Origin: Cupriavidus necator A5-1
Lineage (GTDB): Bacteria; Pseudomonadota; Gammaproteobacteria; Burkholderiales; Burkholderiaceae
Length of the DNA: 64,000 nt
Direction: 5' to 3'
Assembly (NCBI RefSeq): GCF_000744095.1
Contig: NZ_JQLI01000001.1
Location: 4,621,691-4,685,690 of the forward strand
The position numbers and the translations under genes are program-made. The notes beneath the pieces are model-generated. The model had not been told where the DNA came from. It made no database searches and saw only the letters and a list, made by a program, of their open reading frames with translations. Shown piece by piece: positions 53,340-63,150 of the stretch (positions are counted from its first letter, which is position 1; every line of letters begins with the position of its first letter).

Positions 53340-53948
53340 CTAGCGGTTTAGCGATTGCACGCCGACCGCTATATCGGCCGCGGTGGCCGCAAGGATCTCC
53401 CGATACGCCTTCACCACGCCCTCCACCTGCCCGGGCGCGGGCACCTCTGCTTCGGTGCGGCCGCTCAGGACCTTCCCGTCCGGCAGCCGCCGCACAGTCC
53501 AGGCGATGGTCGCCGCTGCCCGCTTGCCCACGTCGGCGTCGAGGGCTACCACGTCGGTCGTCACGCGGAATGCCGGCTGCGTCGCCGACAGGCCGCGCTG
53601 GTAGACATCCACCGCATCGAGGCTCGCCTGCAGTTGCTGCGACAGCGCATCGCGCAGTTCGTTGGGTAATGGCGACGTCCAGCGCGAGGTGTCGTACAGC
53701 CTGAGGCCACCGCTGTTGCCGTCACGCACCACCAGCTGAATGCGGTTCAGGCGCTCGGGCACGCGCACCGGCGTGACTTCGATCCATAAGGGGTCGCCGC
53801 TACGGCTGGCGCGCCCGGTCACGGGCGGCGCGGCGTCGGAGCGACTGGCCGCCAGCGTGTAGTAGCGCGCCTCGGGCGACGCGCAGCCGTTCATCAGGGT
53901 CGTGGCCGCGGCGGCCAGCGTAAGGAGCATCGTCAGGCGTTTCATCAT
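53340..53948 (-). CDS. pqiC: PqiC-like outer-membrane lipoprotein
   Basis: The 202-residue protein has a lipoprotein signal (LTLAAAATTLMNGC) followed by EARYYTLAAS, LWIEVTPVRVPERLNRIQLV and VRRLPDGKVLSGRTEAEVPA, typical of PqiC (DUF330/ABC-type auxiliary lipoprotein). PqiC supports the PqiB bridge across the periplasm. The start overlaps the pqiB stop by four bases. Confidence 0.9.
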   Translation of the reverse strand: MMKRLTMLLTLAAAATTLMNGCASPEARYYTLAASRSDAAPPVTGRASRSGDPLWIEVTPVRVPERLNRIQLVVRDGNSGGLRLYDTSRWTSPLPNELRDALSQQLQASLDAVDVYQRGLSATQPAFRVTTDVVALDADVGKRAAATIAWTVRRLPDGKVLSGRTEAEVPAPGQVEGVVKAYREILAATAADIAVGVQSLNR

Positions 53949-55576
53949 TTCTCTTCCCTCTTGCCTTGCAGGAGCGCTTCGGGATGCCGCTCGAGATAAT
54001 CGGTGAGCATGCGCAGCGAGACGGCTGTTTGCGTAAGTTCCTGCATCATCCTGCGCGTATCCTGTTGCAGCGATGCGTCGGGGGCCAGCGCGCCATTGGC
54101 CGTGGCGAGTGTGCGGCGCATATCCTGCAGCGCGGCGACCACCTGTGGTGCCACATCGCCATTGACCTGTGCCACGAGCTTGTCCGCCTTGACGAGCATC
54201 TTGTTCATCGACACCATCGCCGTGCGCGCGTCCTGCCCGATCTGGTCGAACGGCACCTTGCCGATCTTGGTGACGATGTCGCCAAGCTTGGCCTGCAGCT
54301 CGTCGAAGGTGCCCGGTGTGGTAGGGAGCTCAGGCACCGGCGCGTTCAGTTCCAGATCAACCGGCGAGGTCGCTTTCGGAAAGAAATCAAGTGCCACATA
54401 CATCTGGCCGGTCAGCAGGTTGCCGGTGCGCAACTGCGCACGCATGCCGCGCTGTACCATGCTATGCACGATGGCGCGCTTGCGCGTGTCGTCAGCCACG
54501 TCCTTCTCGCGCAGACCCATGCGAGACGGATAGAGCTCCACCACGACGGGCATGCGGAAGGCCTTCTTGTCACGCTGGTATTCGATACCGATCGAGCGCA
54601 CCTGCCCGACGGTCACGCCGCGGAAATCGACCGGCGCACCGGGCGACAGGCCGCGCACGGACTGATCGAAGTTGAGCACTGCCAGCGCGGGGGCGAGCTC
54701 GTCCGGTTCCTTCATGGCTTCGGACTGGTCCGCTGCCAGCAGGTACTCGGTGTTCTCCGCGGCCGGGGCATGCGCGGTGGAGTGCTCCGGGGCCTGGAAG
54801 GCTACGCCGCCAAGCATCACGGTGGCCAGCGACTGCGTGGACAACTTCAGTCCGTTCGCGTCGAGCTTGAGGTCGACACCGCTGGCGTGCCAGAAGCGCG
54901 TATCGGCGGAAACGAGCTTGTCATAGGGCTTGTCGACGAAGACCCGCAGCGTGATGTCGCGGCCGTTCGGTTCGAGCTGGTACGCCACCACATGGCCAAC
55001 CCGCACGCGACGATAGTAGACCGGTGAGCCGATGTCGAGCGAGCCCAGGTCCTGCGCACGCAGCACGAACTGCCTGCCGGAGGCGTCAGTGGTGATGACC
55101 GGCGGATTCTCGAGCCCGGTGAAGCTGTGCGTGGTCTCGCCTGACTTGCCGGCATCCACGCCGATATATGCGCCCGATAGCAGCGTCTCCAGTCCGGACA
55201 CGCCGCTCATGGCAAAGCGGGGCCGTACCACCCAGAAGCGTGTGTCGGCCACGGCGAAGTTTTTGGCGTCCTTGGTCAGCGCAATCGTCGCGATCACATG
55301 CGAACGGTCCGCTGCCAGCCGTGCCGTCTTGACCAGTCCGATATCGACGTCCTTGTAGCGCACGGCGGTCTTGCCTGGCGTCAGGCCTTCGGCAGTGCGG
55401 AATGTGACGGTGATCTCGGGCCCGCGCGACGCAAGCGTGCTGACCAGCAGCGAGAGTCCGACCACCGCGGCAACGATCGGGATCACCCAGACGAGGGAGG
55501 GTAGCCAGCGCGCGCGGGGCTTGCGTCCTGGCTGCGGTATATCGTTGGGCGGAGGATGGTTAACGTGTTCGGGCAT
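53945..55576 (-). CDS. pqiB: PqiB, MCE-domain intermembrane transport protein
   Basis: The 543-residue protein has an N-terminal membrane helix (SLVWVIPIVAAVVGLSLLVS) and three MCE domains: ITVTFRTAEGLTPGKTAVRY; GSPVYYRRVRVGHVVAYQLE; GAPVDFRGVTVGQVRSIGIE. A long C-terminal helix (FDELQAKLGDIVTKIGKVPF) follows. PqiB forms a hexameric channel for lipid transport between the membranes. The start at 55576 (MPEHVNHPP) overlaps the preceding pqiA-like gene. Confidence 0.93.
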   Translation of the reverse strand: MPEHVNHPPPNDIPQPGRKPRARWLPSLVWVIPIVAAVVGLSLLVSTLASRGPEITVTFRTAEGLTPGKTAVRYKDVDIGLVKTARLAADRSHVIATIALTKDAKNFAVADTRFWVVRPRFAMSGVSGLETLLSGAYIGVDAGKSGETTHSFTGLENPPVITTDASGRQFVLRAQDLGSLDIGSPVYYRRVRVGHVVAYQLEPNGRDITLRVFVDKPYDKLVSADTRFWHASGVDLKLDANGLKLSTQSLATVMLGGVAFQAPEHSTAHAPAAENTEYLLAADQSEAMKEPDELAPALAVLNFDQSVRGLSPGAPVDFRGVTVGQVRSIGIEYQRDKKAFRMPVVVELYPSRMGLREKDVADDTRKRAIVHSMVQRGMRAQLRTGNLLTGQMYVALDFFPKATSPVDLELNAPVPELPTTPGTFDELQAKLGDIVTKIGKVPFDQIGQDARTAMVSMNKMLVKADKLVAQVNGDVAPQVVAALQDMRRTLATANGALAPDASLQQDTRRMMQELTQTAVSLRMLTDYLERHPEALLQGKREEK

Positions 55577-56234
55577 TATCGGAGTGCTGTAATTCGATGG
55601 GGGAGGGCGACGTCTCGAGCGCATCCCACAGCAGACGGGGATCAAAGCTCAGTGACGCGAGCATGGTCAGTACGACAACCGAGGCAAAGGCCAGGGCTCC
55701 GGCACCGGGCGTAATCGTGGCCAGCGCCCCTGCACGCACCAGCGATGCCAGCAGTGCCACCACGAAGATATCGAGCATGGACCACCGGCCGATGACTTCG
55801 ACCAGGGTGTAGAGCCTGGTCTGCTCGCGGATGCGCCAGGTCGATCCGCGGCGCACCGATAGCAGCAGCAAGGTCAGGATCATCATCTTCAGCAACGGGA
55901 CGACGATGCTGGCGATCAGCACCACGATTGCCAGCATGTATGAGCCGGACAACCACAGATAGATCACGCCCGACATGATGGTGTCGCGCTGCGTGCCGAA
56001 AATTGACTGCGTCACCATGATCGGCAGCAGATTGGCCGGGATATACAGCAGGTAGGCGGCCAGCAGGAAGGCGCAGGCGCGCGCCAGGCTGGCCGGCTTG
56101 CGATGATGCAGTACGGTGCCGCAGCGCGGACACGGTTCGGCCTCGAGCGTCATGGGACTGAGGCGGTCACAGGTGTGGCACGACAGCAGTCCGCGCGAGG
56201 TGGCGGTGGGGTGGGGCGAGTGAGGCGCGGTCAT
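55560..56234 (-). CDS. pqiA: PqiA-like membrane protein, second half
   Basis: The 224-residue protein has a zinc-ribbon-like head (LLSCHTCDRL, PCPRCGTVLHHRKPASLARA) and four membrane helices including LLAAYLLYIPANLLPIMVT and IVVPLLKMMILTLLLLSV. It corresponds to the C-terminal half of E. coli PqiA. The start overlaps the preceding gene by four bases. Confidence 0.9.
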   Translation of the reverse strand: MTAPHSPHPTATSRGLLSCHTCDRLSPMTLEAEPCPRCGTVLHHRKPASLARACAFLLAAYLLYIPANLLPIMVTQSIFGTQRDTIMSGVIYLWLSGSYMLAIVVLIASIVVPLLKMMILTLLLLSVRRGSTWRIREQTRLYTLVEVIGRWSMLDIFVVALLASLVRAGALATITPGAGALAFASVVVLTMLASLSFDPRLLWDALETSPSPIELQHSDNARTR

Positions 56235-56878
56235 GACGCGGCATCCCGCGAGCAGGCCGGTACGTCGGCTGCATCGTGCGCATCGAGGTGGTGCCAGAGT
56301 TCACGCGGGTCGAACGACAGGATGACGGCCAGTACGACCACCAGGGCACCGAACGACCAGAGCGCGACGCCAGGCACCACCTGCGCTATGGTCGACAGCT
56401 TCACCACCGTAACCAGCACGCCGATCATGAACACTTCGATCATGCCCCACGGCCGCGTCCGGCAAATGCCGCGCAAGATGCGCTCGAACCCGGGTGGCGT
56501 GCGCCGCTGCGCCATCGGCACGAGCAGGTAGCACATCATCAGCAACTCGGCCAGCGGAAACAGGATTGTCGTGGCGAACACGAGCATCGCCACCGGCGCC
56601 ATGTCGTCCGCGTAGAGTGCCTGTACCGCGCTCCATAGCGTGGTCTCCATGCGCGAACCCTTGAGGTCCATGGCGACAATGGGGTACGCGTTGGAAATCA
56701 GAAGCAGAATCAAGGCGGTAACCACGAGCGGCAGCAAGCGGCGATAGGCTCGCGAACTGTCGCGATACAGCGCGCCGCCGCAGCGCAGGCACGTGGCACG
56801 CTCGTCCTGTTTCAGCGCCGCGCGCGTATGGAGTGCGTCGCAATGCTCGCATGCCACCAGCTTGTCCGGATCCTGCAT
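56231..56878 (-). CDS. pqiA: PqiA-like membrane protein, first half
   Basis: The 215-residue protein has a zinc-ribbon head (LVACEHCDALHTRAALKQDE, ATCLRCGGALYRDSSRAYRR) and four helices including LLPLVVTALILLLISNAYPI. It corresponds to the N-terminal half of PqiA. The ATG at 56878 gives the conserved start; an ATG at 56983 would add 35 non-conserved residues and has only weak ribosome-binding signal. A GTCA-N3-TGAC palindrome at 57013 lies upstream. Confidence 0.88.
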   Translation of the reverse strand: MQDPDKLVACEHCDALHTRAALKQDERATCLRCGGALYRDSSRAYRRLLPLVVTALILLLISNAYPIVAMDLKGSRMETTLWSAVQALYADDMAPVAMLVFATTILFPLAELLMMCYLLVPMAQRRTPPGFERILRGICRTRPWGMIEVFMIGVLVTVVKLSTIAQVVPGVALWSFGALVVVLAVILSFDPRELWHHLDAHDAADVPACSRDAAS

Positions 56879-57012
56879 GGCAACTGGCAGCGAGGCGTGG
56901 TTCTGATGCACATGTGTCCTGGGGAAAATGATCGGCCTCGTTGCGTGAGGCAAGCAGCGCGTGCGCGCACCGGAATCTTTCATGAGTTCCGTATTCTTTC
57001 ACAAAATGACTG

Positions 57013-57031
57013 ACGTGTCATCATGACACGT
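57013..57031. promoter_or_regulatory. Palindrome ACGTGTCA-TCA-TGACACGT
   Basis: Eight-base perfect arms between the divergent pqi operon and the tetR gene at 57150; a probable TetR-type operator. Confidence 0.6.
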
Positions 57032-57062
57032 AGTATGTTATAAGAAGAGCACGGGCGCCGCT

Positions 57063-57094
57063 GCCGCCAACATGGCGTACGCCATGTTGGCGGC
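57063..57094. promoter_or_regulatory. Perfect 32-bp palindrome upstream of a tetR gene
   Basis: The arms GCCGCCAACATGGCG / CGCCATGTTGGCGGC are separated by TA. It ends 18 bases before a TATAAT at 57113-57118 and so covers the -35 position. It may be a regulator site or an RNA hairpin. Confidence 0.7.
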
Positions 57095-57149
57095 GTTGAA
57101 GCGGCGTATTGATATAATCGCCTCGTCACATAAGGTCCTCTAACTGAAG

Positions 57150-57860
57150 ATGCCTGCCGATCCTGATCCCAAAGACCATCGCCCTCGCGTTGCCGCAGAA
57201 CGTCGTGAACGGATGCGCAAGCGTCTCATTGAAAGCGCGATGATCGTTTTTGCGCAAAGGGGTGTCGGAGCCAGCGTGATCCCGGAAGTCATCGCGTCAG
57301 CTGGCGTCTCGCAAGGTTCCTTCTACAACTACTTCCGTACTAACGACGATCTGCTGGCGGCTGTCGGCGACGCGCTCAGTCACGACATGGTGCAAATGAT
57401 CGAGAGCGTGGTCGGCGATATCGAAGACCCGGCGTTGCGTGTTGCAACGGGTATGCGCTTATACCTGCACCTTGCGCGCTCCTATCCTGTCGTGGCGCAA
57501 TTTCTTTCCGGTACGGGCCTGCTTTTGGTCGGCAAGAAGAGTGCTGCCGTCTACGAATACCTTCCCTCGGATATCAAGGAAGGCCTGAAGACGGGCACGT
57601 TTGACGAGGCTTCGGCCGACGTTGCATTGGACATGGTTGCCGGCGCCGGGCTGATCGCTGTTCACCGCATGGCCAAGGGAAGAACGACCAGGGATTATCC
57701 CGAACGGATTGTCCGGGCGGTGTTGCGGTCGCTCGGCGTGCCTGCAGCGAGTGCGGTACGGTTGACCTCCGCGCCTTTGCCAAAGCTGGTGGCTCCGCCG
57801 GAGTCATTGCTCGAAAAGGCCCAGGAGAAGCTTGCCGCCAAGGCCGAGCCCTCCAACTAG
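57150..57860 (+). CDS. TetR-family regulator
   Basis: The 236-residue regulator has an N-terminal helix-turn-helix (RLIESAMIVFAQRGVGASVI; IASAGVSQGSFYNYFRTNDD) and a variable ligand-binding domain (YPVVAQFLSGTGLLLVGKKS). The likely targets are the palindromes at 57013 or 57063 just upstream. The ribosome-binding site is weak. It converges on the second TetR gene. Confidence 0.9.
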   Translation: MPADPDPKDHRPRVAAERRERMRKRLIESAMIVFAQRGVGASVIPEVIASAGVSQGSFYNYFRTNDDLLAAVGDALSHDMVQMIESVVGDIEDPALRVATGMRLYLHLARSYPVVAQFLSGTGLLLVGKKSAAVYEYLPSDIKEGLKTGTFDEASADVALDMVAGAGLIAVHRMAKGRTTRDYPERIVRAVLRSLGVPAASAVRLTSAPLPKLVAPPESLLEKAQEKLAAKAEPSN

Positions 57861-57869
57861 CAGCCAGCG

Positions 57870-58583
57870 CTATGGCACATCGCTGATCGTTTCCGCGAGC
57901 AAGCCGTCGAATAGCGCTTCGCCCGCATGCAGCGGCGACCTGGATATCGCATCGGCCGCTGATTCCTCCACGCCCAAGGCGCGCAATGCCACGGCAGCGG
58001 CGAGCTCCGAAAAATCTTCGCGACATTCGGTGTCAAGCATGCTCTGCATGGCGCTCATTGCGGCTCCGGCAACGATATTGAACCCAAGGGCGATCGGCAT
58101 GCGCTTGAAGCGATTGCGACGAACACCTTCCTCTATATCCCTGCGGACAAACTCCAGCATATTCGGTGCCTGGTAGCCCGCCCATCCGAGCCGGCCAAGG
58201 ATGCCAGCCACACCCGGCTGGTGTACCGTAAGTATCGACGCCAGCCGTATTCCCCTGGCGATGTGCTCTGCGGGGTCGTCATGACCGCGCACAATGGGGT
58301 CGGCCGCCCGCACCCACTGTTCAGCAATCTTCCCCACAAGCTCCCGCACGATCGCGTCAGACGACGGAAAGTACTTGTAGAACGTTCCGCGTGAAACCCG
58401 TGCTGCCGAAATGATGTCGTCGATGGACGGCGTCGCGGCGCTGTTCTCCATCATCAAGCTCATCGCGCTGTTCAGCAACAGCGAGCGCATACGCTGCCGC
58501 CGCTTTGCCGCAACTCGCTGACGGTGGTCGCTAGTCTTCCACGGTTCTGTTTCAGCTGCGAATCTCGTCTGCTTCGGGGACAT
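57870..58583 (-). CDS. TetR-family regulator of the RND operon
   Basis: The 237-residue regulator has the helix-turn-helix LLLNSAMSLMMENSAATPSI / IISAARVSRGTFYKYFPSSD. It is distantly related to 57150-57860 in the N-terminal domain. GAGGAGAGAAC precedes its start. It is divergent from the RND operon and its probable operator is at 58783-58799. Confidence 0.9.
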   Translation of the reverse strand: MSPKQTRFAAETEPWKTSDHRQRVAAKRRQRMRSLLLNSAMSLMMENSAATPSIDDIISAARVSRGTFYKYFPSSDAIVRELVGKIAEQWVRAADPIVRGHDDPAEHIARGIRLASILTVHQPGVAGILGRLGWAGYQAPNMLEFVRRDIEEGVRRNRFKRMPIALGFNIVAGAAMSAMQSMLDTECREDFSELAAAVALRALGVEESAADAISRSPLHAGEALFDGLLAETISDVP

Positions 58584-58956
58584 CGATCTGTTCTCTCCTC
58601 ATGGTCAATGCGTCGACAACGCCGCGCGCGGAGCCTCCCGCGTCTACAGCCTAGGTCCGCCGCATCACTCCGCGCATAGCCATTGTCGTTGCGCACCACA
58701 TCCTGCCGGCGCGCGCGCTTTCTTCGTCTCATGCGGTCCGGCACGAAAGAAGTAGCCCCGTCCTCACACACAAAATAAATTGTACGTCATCCTGACGTAT
58801 AAGTCATTATGATGTATATTTCGGGCTCTCAGGAAGGGCGAAAGCCCGAACAGGCCTGCCGTCAATGACGCCAGCACGAGTCCGATTAGAGCGGCTCCGT
58901 GGCGTGGATCGCTGATGACTCGCAGGCGAGCGACGGACCTTAGTGGAGCGCAGAAA
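58584..58956. other. Intergenic control region of the tetR and RND genes
   Basis: No gene. It contains the CGTCATCCTGACG palindrome, an AT-rich stretch (58770-58820) and the beginnings of both transcripts. Upstream in-frame codons from 58915 could extend the adaptor. Confidence 0.5.
58783..58799. promoter_or_regulatory. Palindrome TACGTCA-TCC-TGACGTA
   Basis: Seven-base perfect arms in the tetR/RND divergent region. It shares GTCA-N3-TGAC with 29191-29203 and 57013-57031. Confidence 0.65.
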
Positions 58957-60069
58957 TTGAACAGGAACCTTCGAGCGGCAGCTCTTACTATCATTGCGGC
59001 GCACCTGCTGGCCGCGTGTACACCGGGTCCAGAACCCGAACGCAAGGATGTGAGGCCGGTGCGGACAGTGGTCGCCGGACGCACCGCCGAGTCGGTCGGT
59101 GCGACCTATTCAGGCGAGATTCGTGCGCGTTACGAAAGTCAGTTGGGCTTCCGCACGGCCGGCAAGATCGTCGCGCGCATGGTGGAAGTCGGGAGCCATG
59201 TCAAGCGCGGCCAGCCGTTGTTCCAACTCGATCCCACGCAGGAAACGTTGCAGGTAGCCGCAGCGGGTGCGGAGGCTGATGCGGCAAGAGGCCGGGTAGC
59301 CCAGGCGCGGGTGGACGTTAAGCGTACCGAGCAACTGCTCGCCCAGAACTTTGCCTCGCAAGCCGAGCTGGACCAGCAGCGGCTGGCGCTTAACCAGGCG
59401 GAAGCACAACTGCGTTCGGCACTGGCGCGCCAGCAGCTGAATGCCAACATGCGCGGATTTACCACGCTCGTATCCGACCGCGATGGCGTGGTCAGCGCAA
59501 TCAACGCGGAAGCTGGCCAAGTGGTTGCAGCCGGGCAGACGGTCGCCACCGTCGCGGCTGACGGCGAACGCGAGGTCTCGATCAGTATTCCGGAGTCGCG
59601 AGTCGACGAACTACGTAAGGCGCCGACGCTGACGATCACGGTATGGGCGCATCCGGACAGGGCATGGACGGGCAAGCTCCGGGAGCTTGCGCCGGACGCG
59701 GACAGCGTCACGCGGACGTACTCGGCGCGCATCTCCATTCAGGAGTCGGATCCGGAATTGCTGCGGTTAGGCATGACGGCGTCGGTCATCGCCCCCGACG
59801 TGGATGGCACTGGCGTAGTCCGCGTGCCGCTGACCGCCATCGTCGATCATGAACGTGGCCGCCACGTATGGGTGGTCGACCCGAAGACGTCGCGGGTGAT
59901 CGCGCGTGAAGTCAAGCTGGGCGCCGCGCAGAACGACAGCGTGATCGTGGTTGGGGGACTGGCGGGCGGAGAGACCGTGGTGAGTGCCGGCGTGCACATG
60001 CTGCAGGCTGGCCAGCAGGTGAAGGTGGCCGAGGCGGTAACTGTTGCCAAGGCGGGAGGGGTGAAGTGA
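58957..60069 (+). CDS. RND efflux periplasmic adaptor (lipoprotein)
   Basis: The ~370-residue membrane-fusion protein has a lipoprotein signal (ALTIIAAHLLAAC). Next come the barrel-sandwich half-motifs (GKIVARMVEVGSHVKRGQPL; GFTTLVSDRDGVVSAINAEA), a coiled-coil hairpin (AAAGAEADAARGRVAQARVD) and a beta-barrel. It links the inner-membrane pump to the outer-membrane channel. The TTG at 58957 has TGGAG upstream and gives a normal signal peptide; an ATG at 58915 would give a long basic extension. The stop overlaps the pump start. Confidence 0.88.
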   Translation: MNRNLRAAALTIIAAHLLAACTPGPEPERKDVRPVRTVVAGRTAESVGATYSGEIRARYESQLGFRTAGKIVARMVEVGSHVKRGQPLFQLDPTQETLQVAAAGAEADAARGRVAQARVDVKRTEQLLAQNFASQAELDQQRLALNQAEAQLRSALARQQLNANMRGFTTLVSDRDGVVSAINAEAGQVVAAGQTVATVAADGEREVSISIPESRVDELRKAPTLTITVWAHPDRAWTGKLRELAPDADSVTRTYSARISIQESDPELLRLGMTASVIAPDVDGTGVVRVPLTAIVDHERGRHVWVVDPKTSRVIAREVKLGAAQNDSVIVVGGLAGGETVVSAGVHMLQAGQQVKVAEAVTVAKAGGVK

Positions 60070-63000
60070 AAGGTATCAACCTGTCCGAATGGGCGCTGAA
60101 GCACCAGCAGATGATCGCGTTCCTGCTGTTGTTGTTGTCCGTGGCCGGCGTGCTGGCCTACAGCAGCCTGGGCCAGAAGGAAGACCCCGAGTTCACGATC
60201 AAGACCATGGTTGTGCAGGCGTACTGGCCGGGAAGCTCCGCGCAGCAGATGGCCGACCAGGTCACCGACAAGATCGAGCGCAAGCTGCAAGAGGTCGCGG
60301 AGATCGACTATACGTCCACCTATGTGAAGCCGGGCGAAACGCAGGTCAAGGTCAACCTGCGCGAGGACGTACCACCGGGCGCCGTGCCGGATGTGTGGTA
60401 CCAGGTCCGCAAGAAGATGGGCGACATCCAGCATACCTTGCCACAGGGCACGCAGGGCCCATTCTTCAATGACGAGTTTGGGGACACCTTCGGTAACCTC
60501 TATGCCATCACGGGCGACGGCTTCGACTATGACGACCTGAGACGGATTGCGGACGCCGCGCGTAATGAGTTCCTTCGTGTCGGCGACGTCAACAAGGTCG
60601 ACCTCGTAGGCAAGCAGGAACAGAAGATCTATGTGGAAGTCTCCACCGCCAAGCTCGCCTCGCTGGGGATCGACCCGGCACTGATCGCGTCGACGCTCGC
60701 ACAAACCAATGCCGTGACATCGGGCGGGACGGTGCAAACCACCGCGGAACAAGTACGGTTGGCTGTCAGTGGCGAGTTTGACTCGGTCGAGAAAATTCGC
60801 GCCATCGGCATCCGTGCCGGCCAGCGTACCTTTCGCCTTGGCGATATCGCAGACGTCCGTCGCGGCTTTGTGGAGCCTGCCACCTCGAGGATGCGCTTCA
60901 ACGGCAACGAGGCGATTGGACTTGCGGTGAGCATGCGCAAGGGCGGTGATGTGATCCGGCTTGGCACAAAGCTTGACGAAGCGGTAAAGCGCGTCGAGTC
61001 CAATCTGCCGGTGGGCGTGCAGATCCATGCGGTCAGCGACCAGCCACGTATCGTCGAGCATTCCGTTTTCGAGTTCAAGAAGAGTCTGGCCGAGGCGGTG
61101 GTCATTGTGCTCGTTGTGAGCTTCCTCTCGCTGGGCTTGCGGACCGGGCTGGTCGTCGCGCTCAGCATCCCGCTCGTGCTGGCCATGACATTCCTGGCGA
61201 TGTACGTGATAGGCATCGACTTGCAACGCATCTCGCTGGGCGCGCTGATCATTGCGCTCGGACTGTTGGTGGACGACGCCATCATTGCCGTCGAAATGAT
61301 GGCGCTGAAACTCGAGCAGGGCTGGGACAAGTTCCGCGCCGCCACATACGCCTACACGGCCACCGCATTCCCGATGCTCACCGGGACGCTGATTACTGCG
61401 GCAGGCTTTCTTCCGGTCGGCTTTGCGAAGTCGGGAACGGGCGAATATGTGTACTCCCTGTTCCAGGTGGTGGGCATTTCGCTGGTGTTGTCCTGGATCG
61501 TGGCCGTCCTCTTTACACCTTACATCGGCTTCAAGCTGTTGAAGGAGCATGCGCACGCATCGCATGACGAGGATGCGGTCTACCAGCGCGGCTTCTATGT
61601 CAAGTTCCGACACTTCATCGACTTCTGCCTGAAGCAGCGCGTGTGGGTGATCGGCATCACGCTCGCTGCGTTCATGGGCTCACTGTTGCTGTTCAAGGCA
61701 ATACCCCAGCAATTCTTTCCGGCATCTGACCGGCCTGAACTCATTGTGGACCTGTGGATGCCGAAGGCGTCGACCTTCGAGGCGAGTCAGCGCGAGGTCC
61801 AGAACCTGGAAGGTCTGCTCAAGGGCGATCCGGACATTGCGGCGGTGACCAGCTTTGTTGGCAACGGTGCGCCGCGATTCTACCTGCCTCTTGATGTGCA
61901 GACGCCCAATCTGAATCTGGGCGAGATGCTGGTGATGACCAAGGGCGGTGAGGCGCGGGAGCGGGTAAAGGAAAAGCTCGAGAAGCTGTTCGACGGAAGA
62001 TTCCCGAATGTGCGGGGCCGCGTCAATCACCTGGAGAACGGTCCGCCTGTCGGTTACCCGGTGCAGTTCCGCGTGTACGGGCAGGACAACGCAAAGGTTC
62101 GTGCAATCGGGCAGCAGGTGGCGAACATCATGCGTGAACAGCCGCACGTTCGCCAGGTCGACCAGGATTGGGGTGAACGCATCAAGCGTGTGCAGGTCGA
62201 CGTCGACCAAGACAAGGCGCGTGCACTGGGTGTCAGCTCAGGCCAGATCAAAGAGGCCCTTGAGGCCTCGCTGTCGGGCACGCCGATCACGCAGTACCGC
62301 GAGGAAGACCAGGGCATCGACGTGGTCTCGCGCCTTGTCGCGGCGGAACGCACGGACTTGAACAACCTGAAGGACGCAAAGATCTATGTGCGCGACGGCA
62401 AGTTTGTACCGGTTTCGCAAGTAGCCCGACTCAACGCTTGACAGCGAGGACAGCGAACTGTGGCGGCGTAACCGTGTACCCACGCTGACGGTTCGCGCCG
62501 ATATCGCGGGGGCGCAGGCACCCGACGTCACGCGTGCACTGCAGCCGAAGCTCGACGCACTGGAAAAGGATCTTCCGCTCGGCTATGGCATCGAGATTGG
62601 CGGCGCTTACGAATCGAGTGCAAAGGCCCAGCGTTCTGTTTTCGCGGTGATGCCTGTGACGATCATCGCGGTGCTCCTGCTGCTGATGATTCAACTGCAG
62701 GACATGAGAAAGATGGCGATGGTCCTGCTGACAGCGCCGCTCGGGCTGATCGGGGTCAGCATCATCATGGCTGCGTTCCGGATTCCATTTGGTTTTGTCG
62801 CCATGTTGGGCGTGATCGCCCTCGCTGGAATGATCATCCGCAACTCGGTGATCCTGGTCGTGCAGATCGATCAGGACGTGGCCGCGGGTGTCGCAATTGT
62901 GGACGGCCATCCGTCGAGGCCGCGGTGCGACGGCTGCGTCCCATCGTACTGACTGCCCTGGCGGCGATTCTGGCGATGGTGCCGCTTACCCACTCCGTGT

Positions 63001-63121
63001 TCTGGGGCCCCATGGCGTGGCAATCATGGGAGGCTCGCCGTTGCCAACGGTACTGACCCTCGTCTTCCTTCCCGCCCTGTATGCGACCTGGTACCGGGCC
63101 AAGCGTCCTGCGACCGTCTGA
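60066..63121 (+). pseudogene. RND efflux pump (inner-membrane permease), frameshifted
   Basis: An HAE1/TriC-like RND pump reads from a GTG at 60066 to about 62430: SLGQKEDPEFTIKTMVVQAY, and the proton-relay region LGLLVDDAIIAVEMMALKLE. The first stop at 62439 is premature. The sequence continues in another frame (DSELWRRNRVPTLTVRADIA; AMLGVIALAGMIIRNSVILV), then shifts near 62905 (VRRLRPIVLTALAAILAMVP) and again near 63015 (LPTVLTLVFLPALYATWYRA). Total length (~1018 codons) is normal for the family, so only small indels break it. Confidence 0.85.
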
Positions 63122-63150
63122 TCGCAAATGTGACGATGAGAGTTATTTCG

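Noticed and set aside
59847..61613. A 588-codon minus-strand open frame
   Set aside because: It is antisense to the RND pump, which has clear family motifs.
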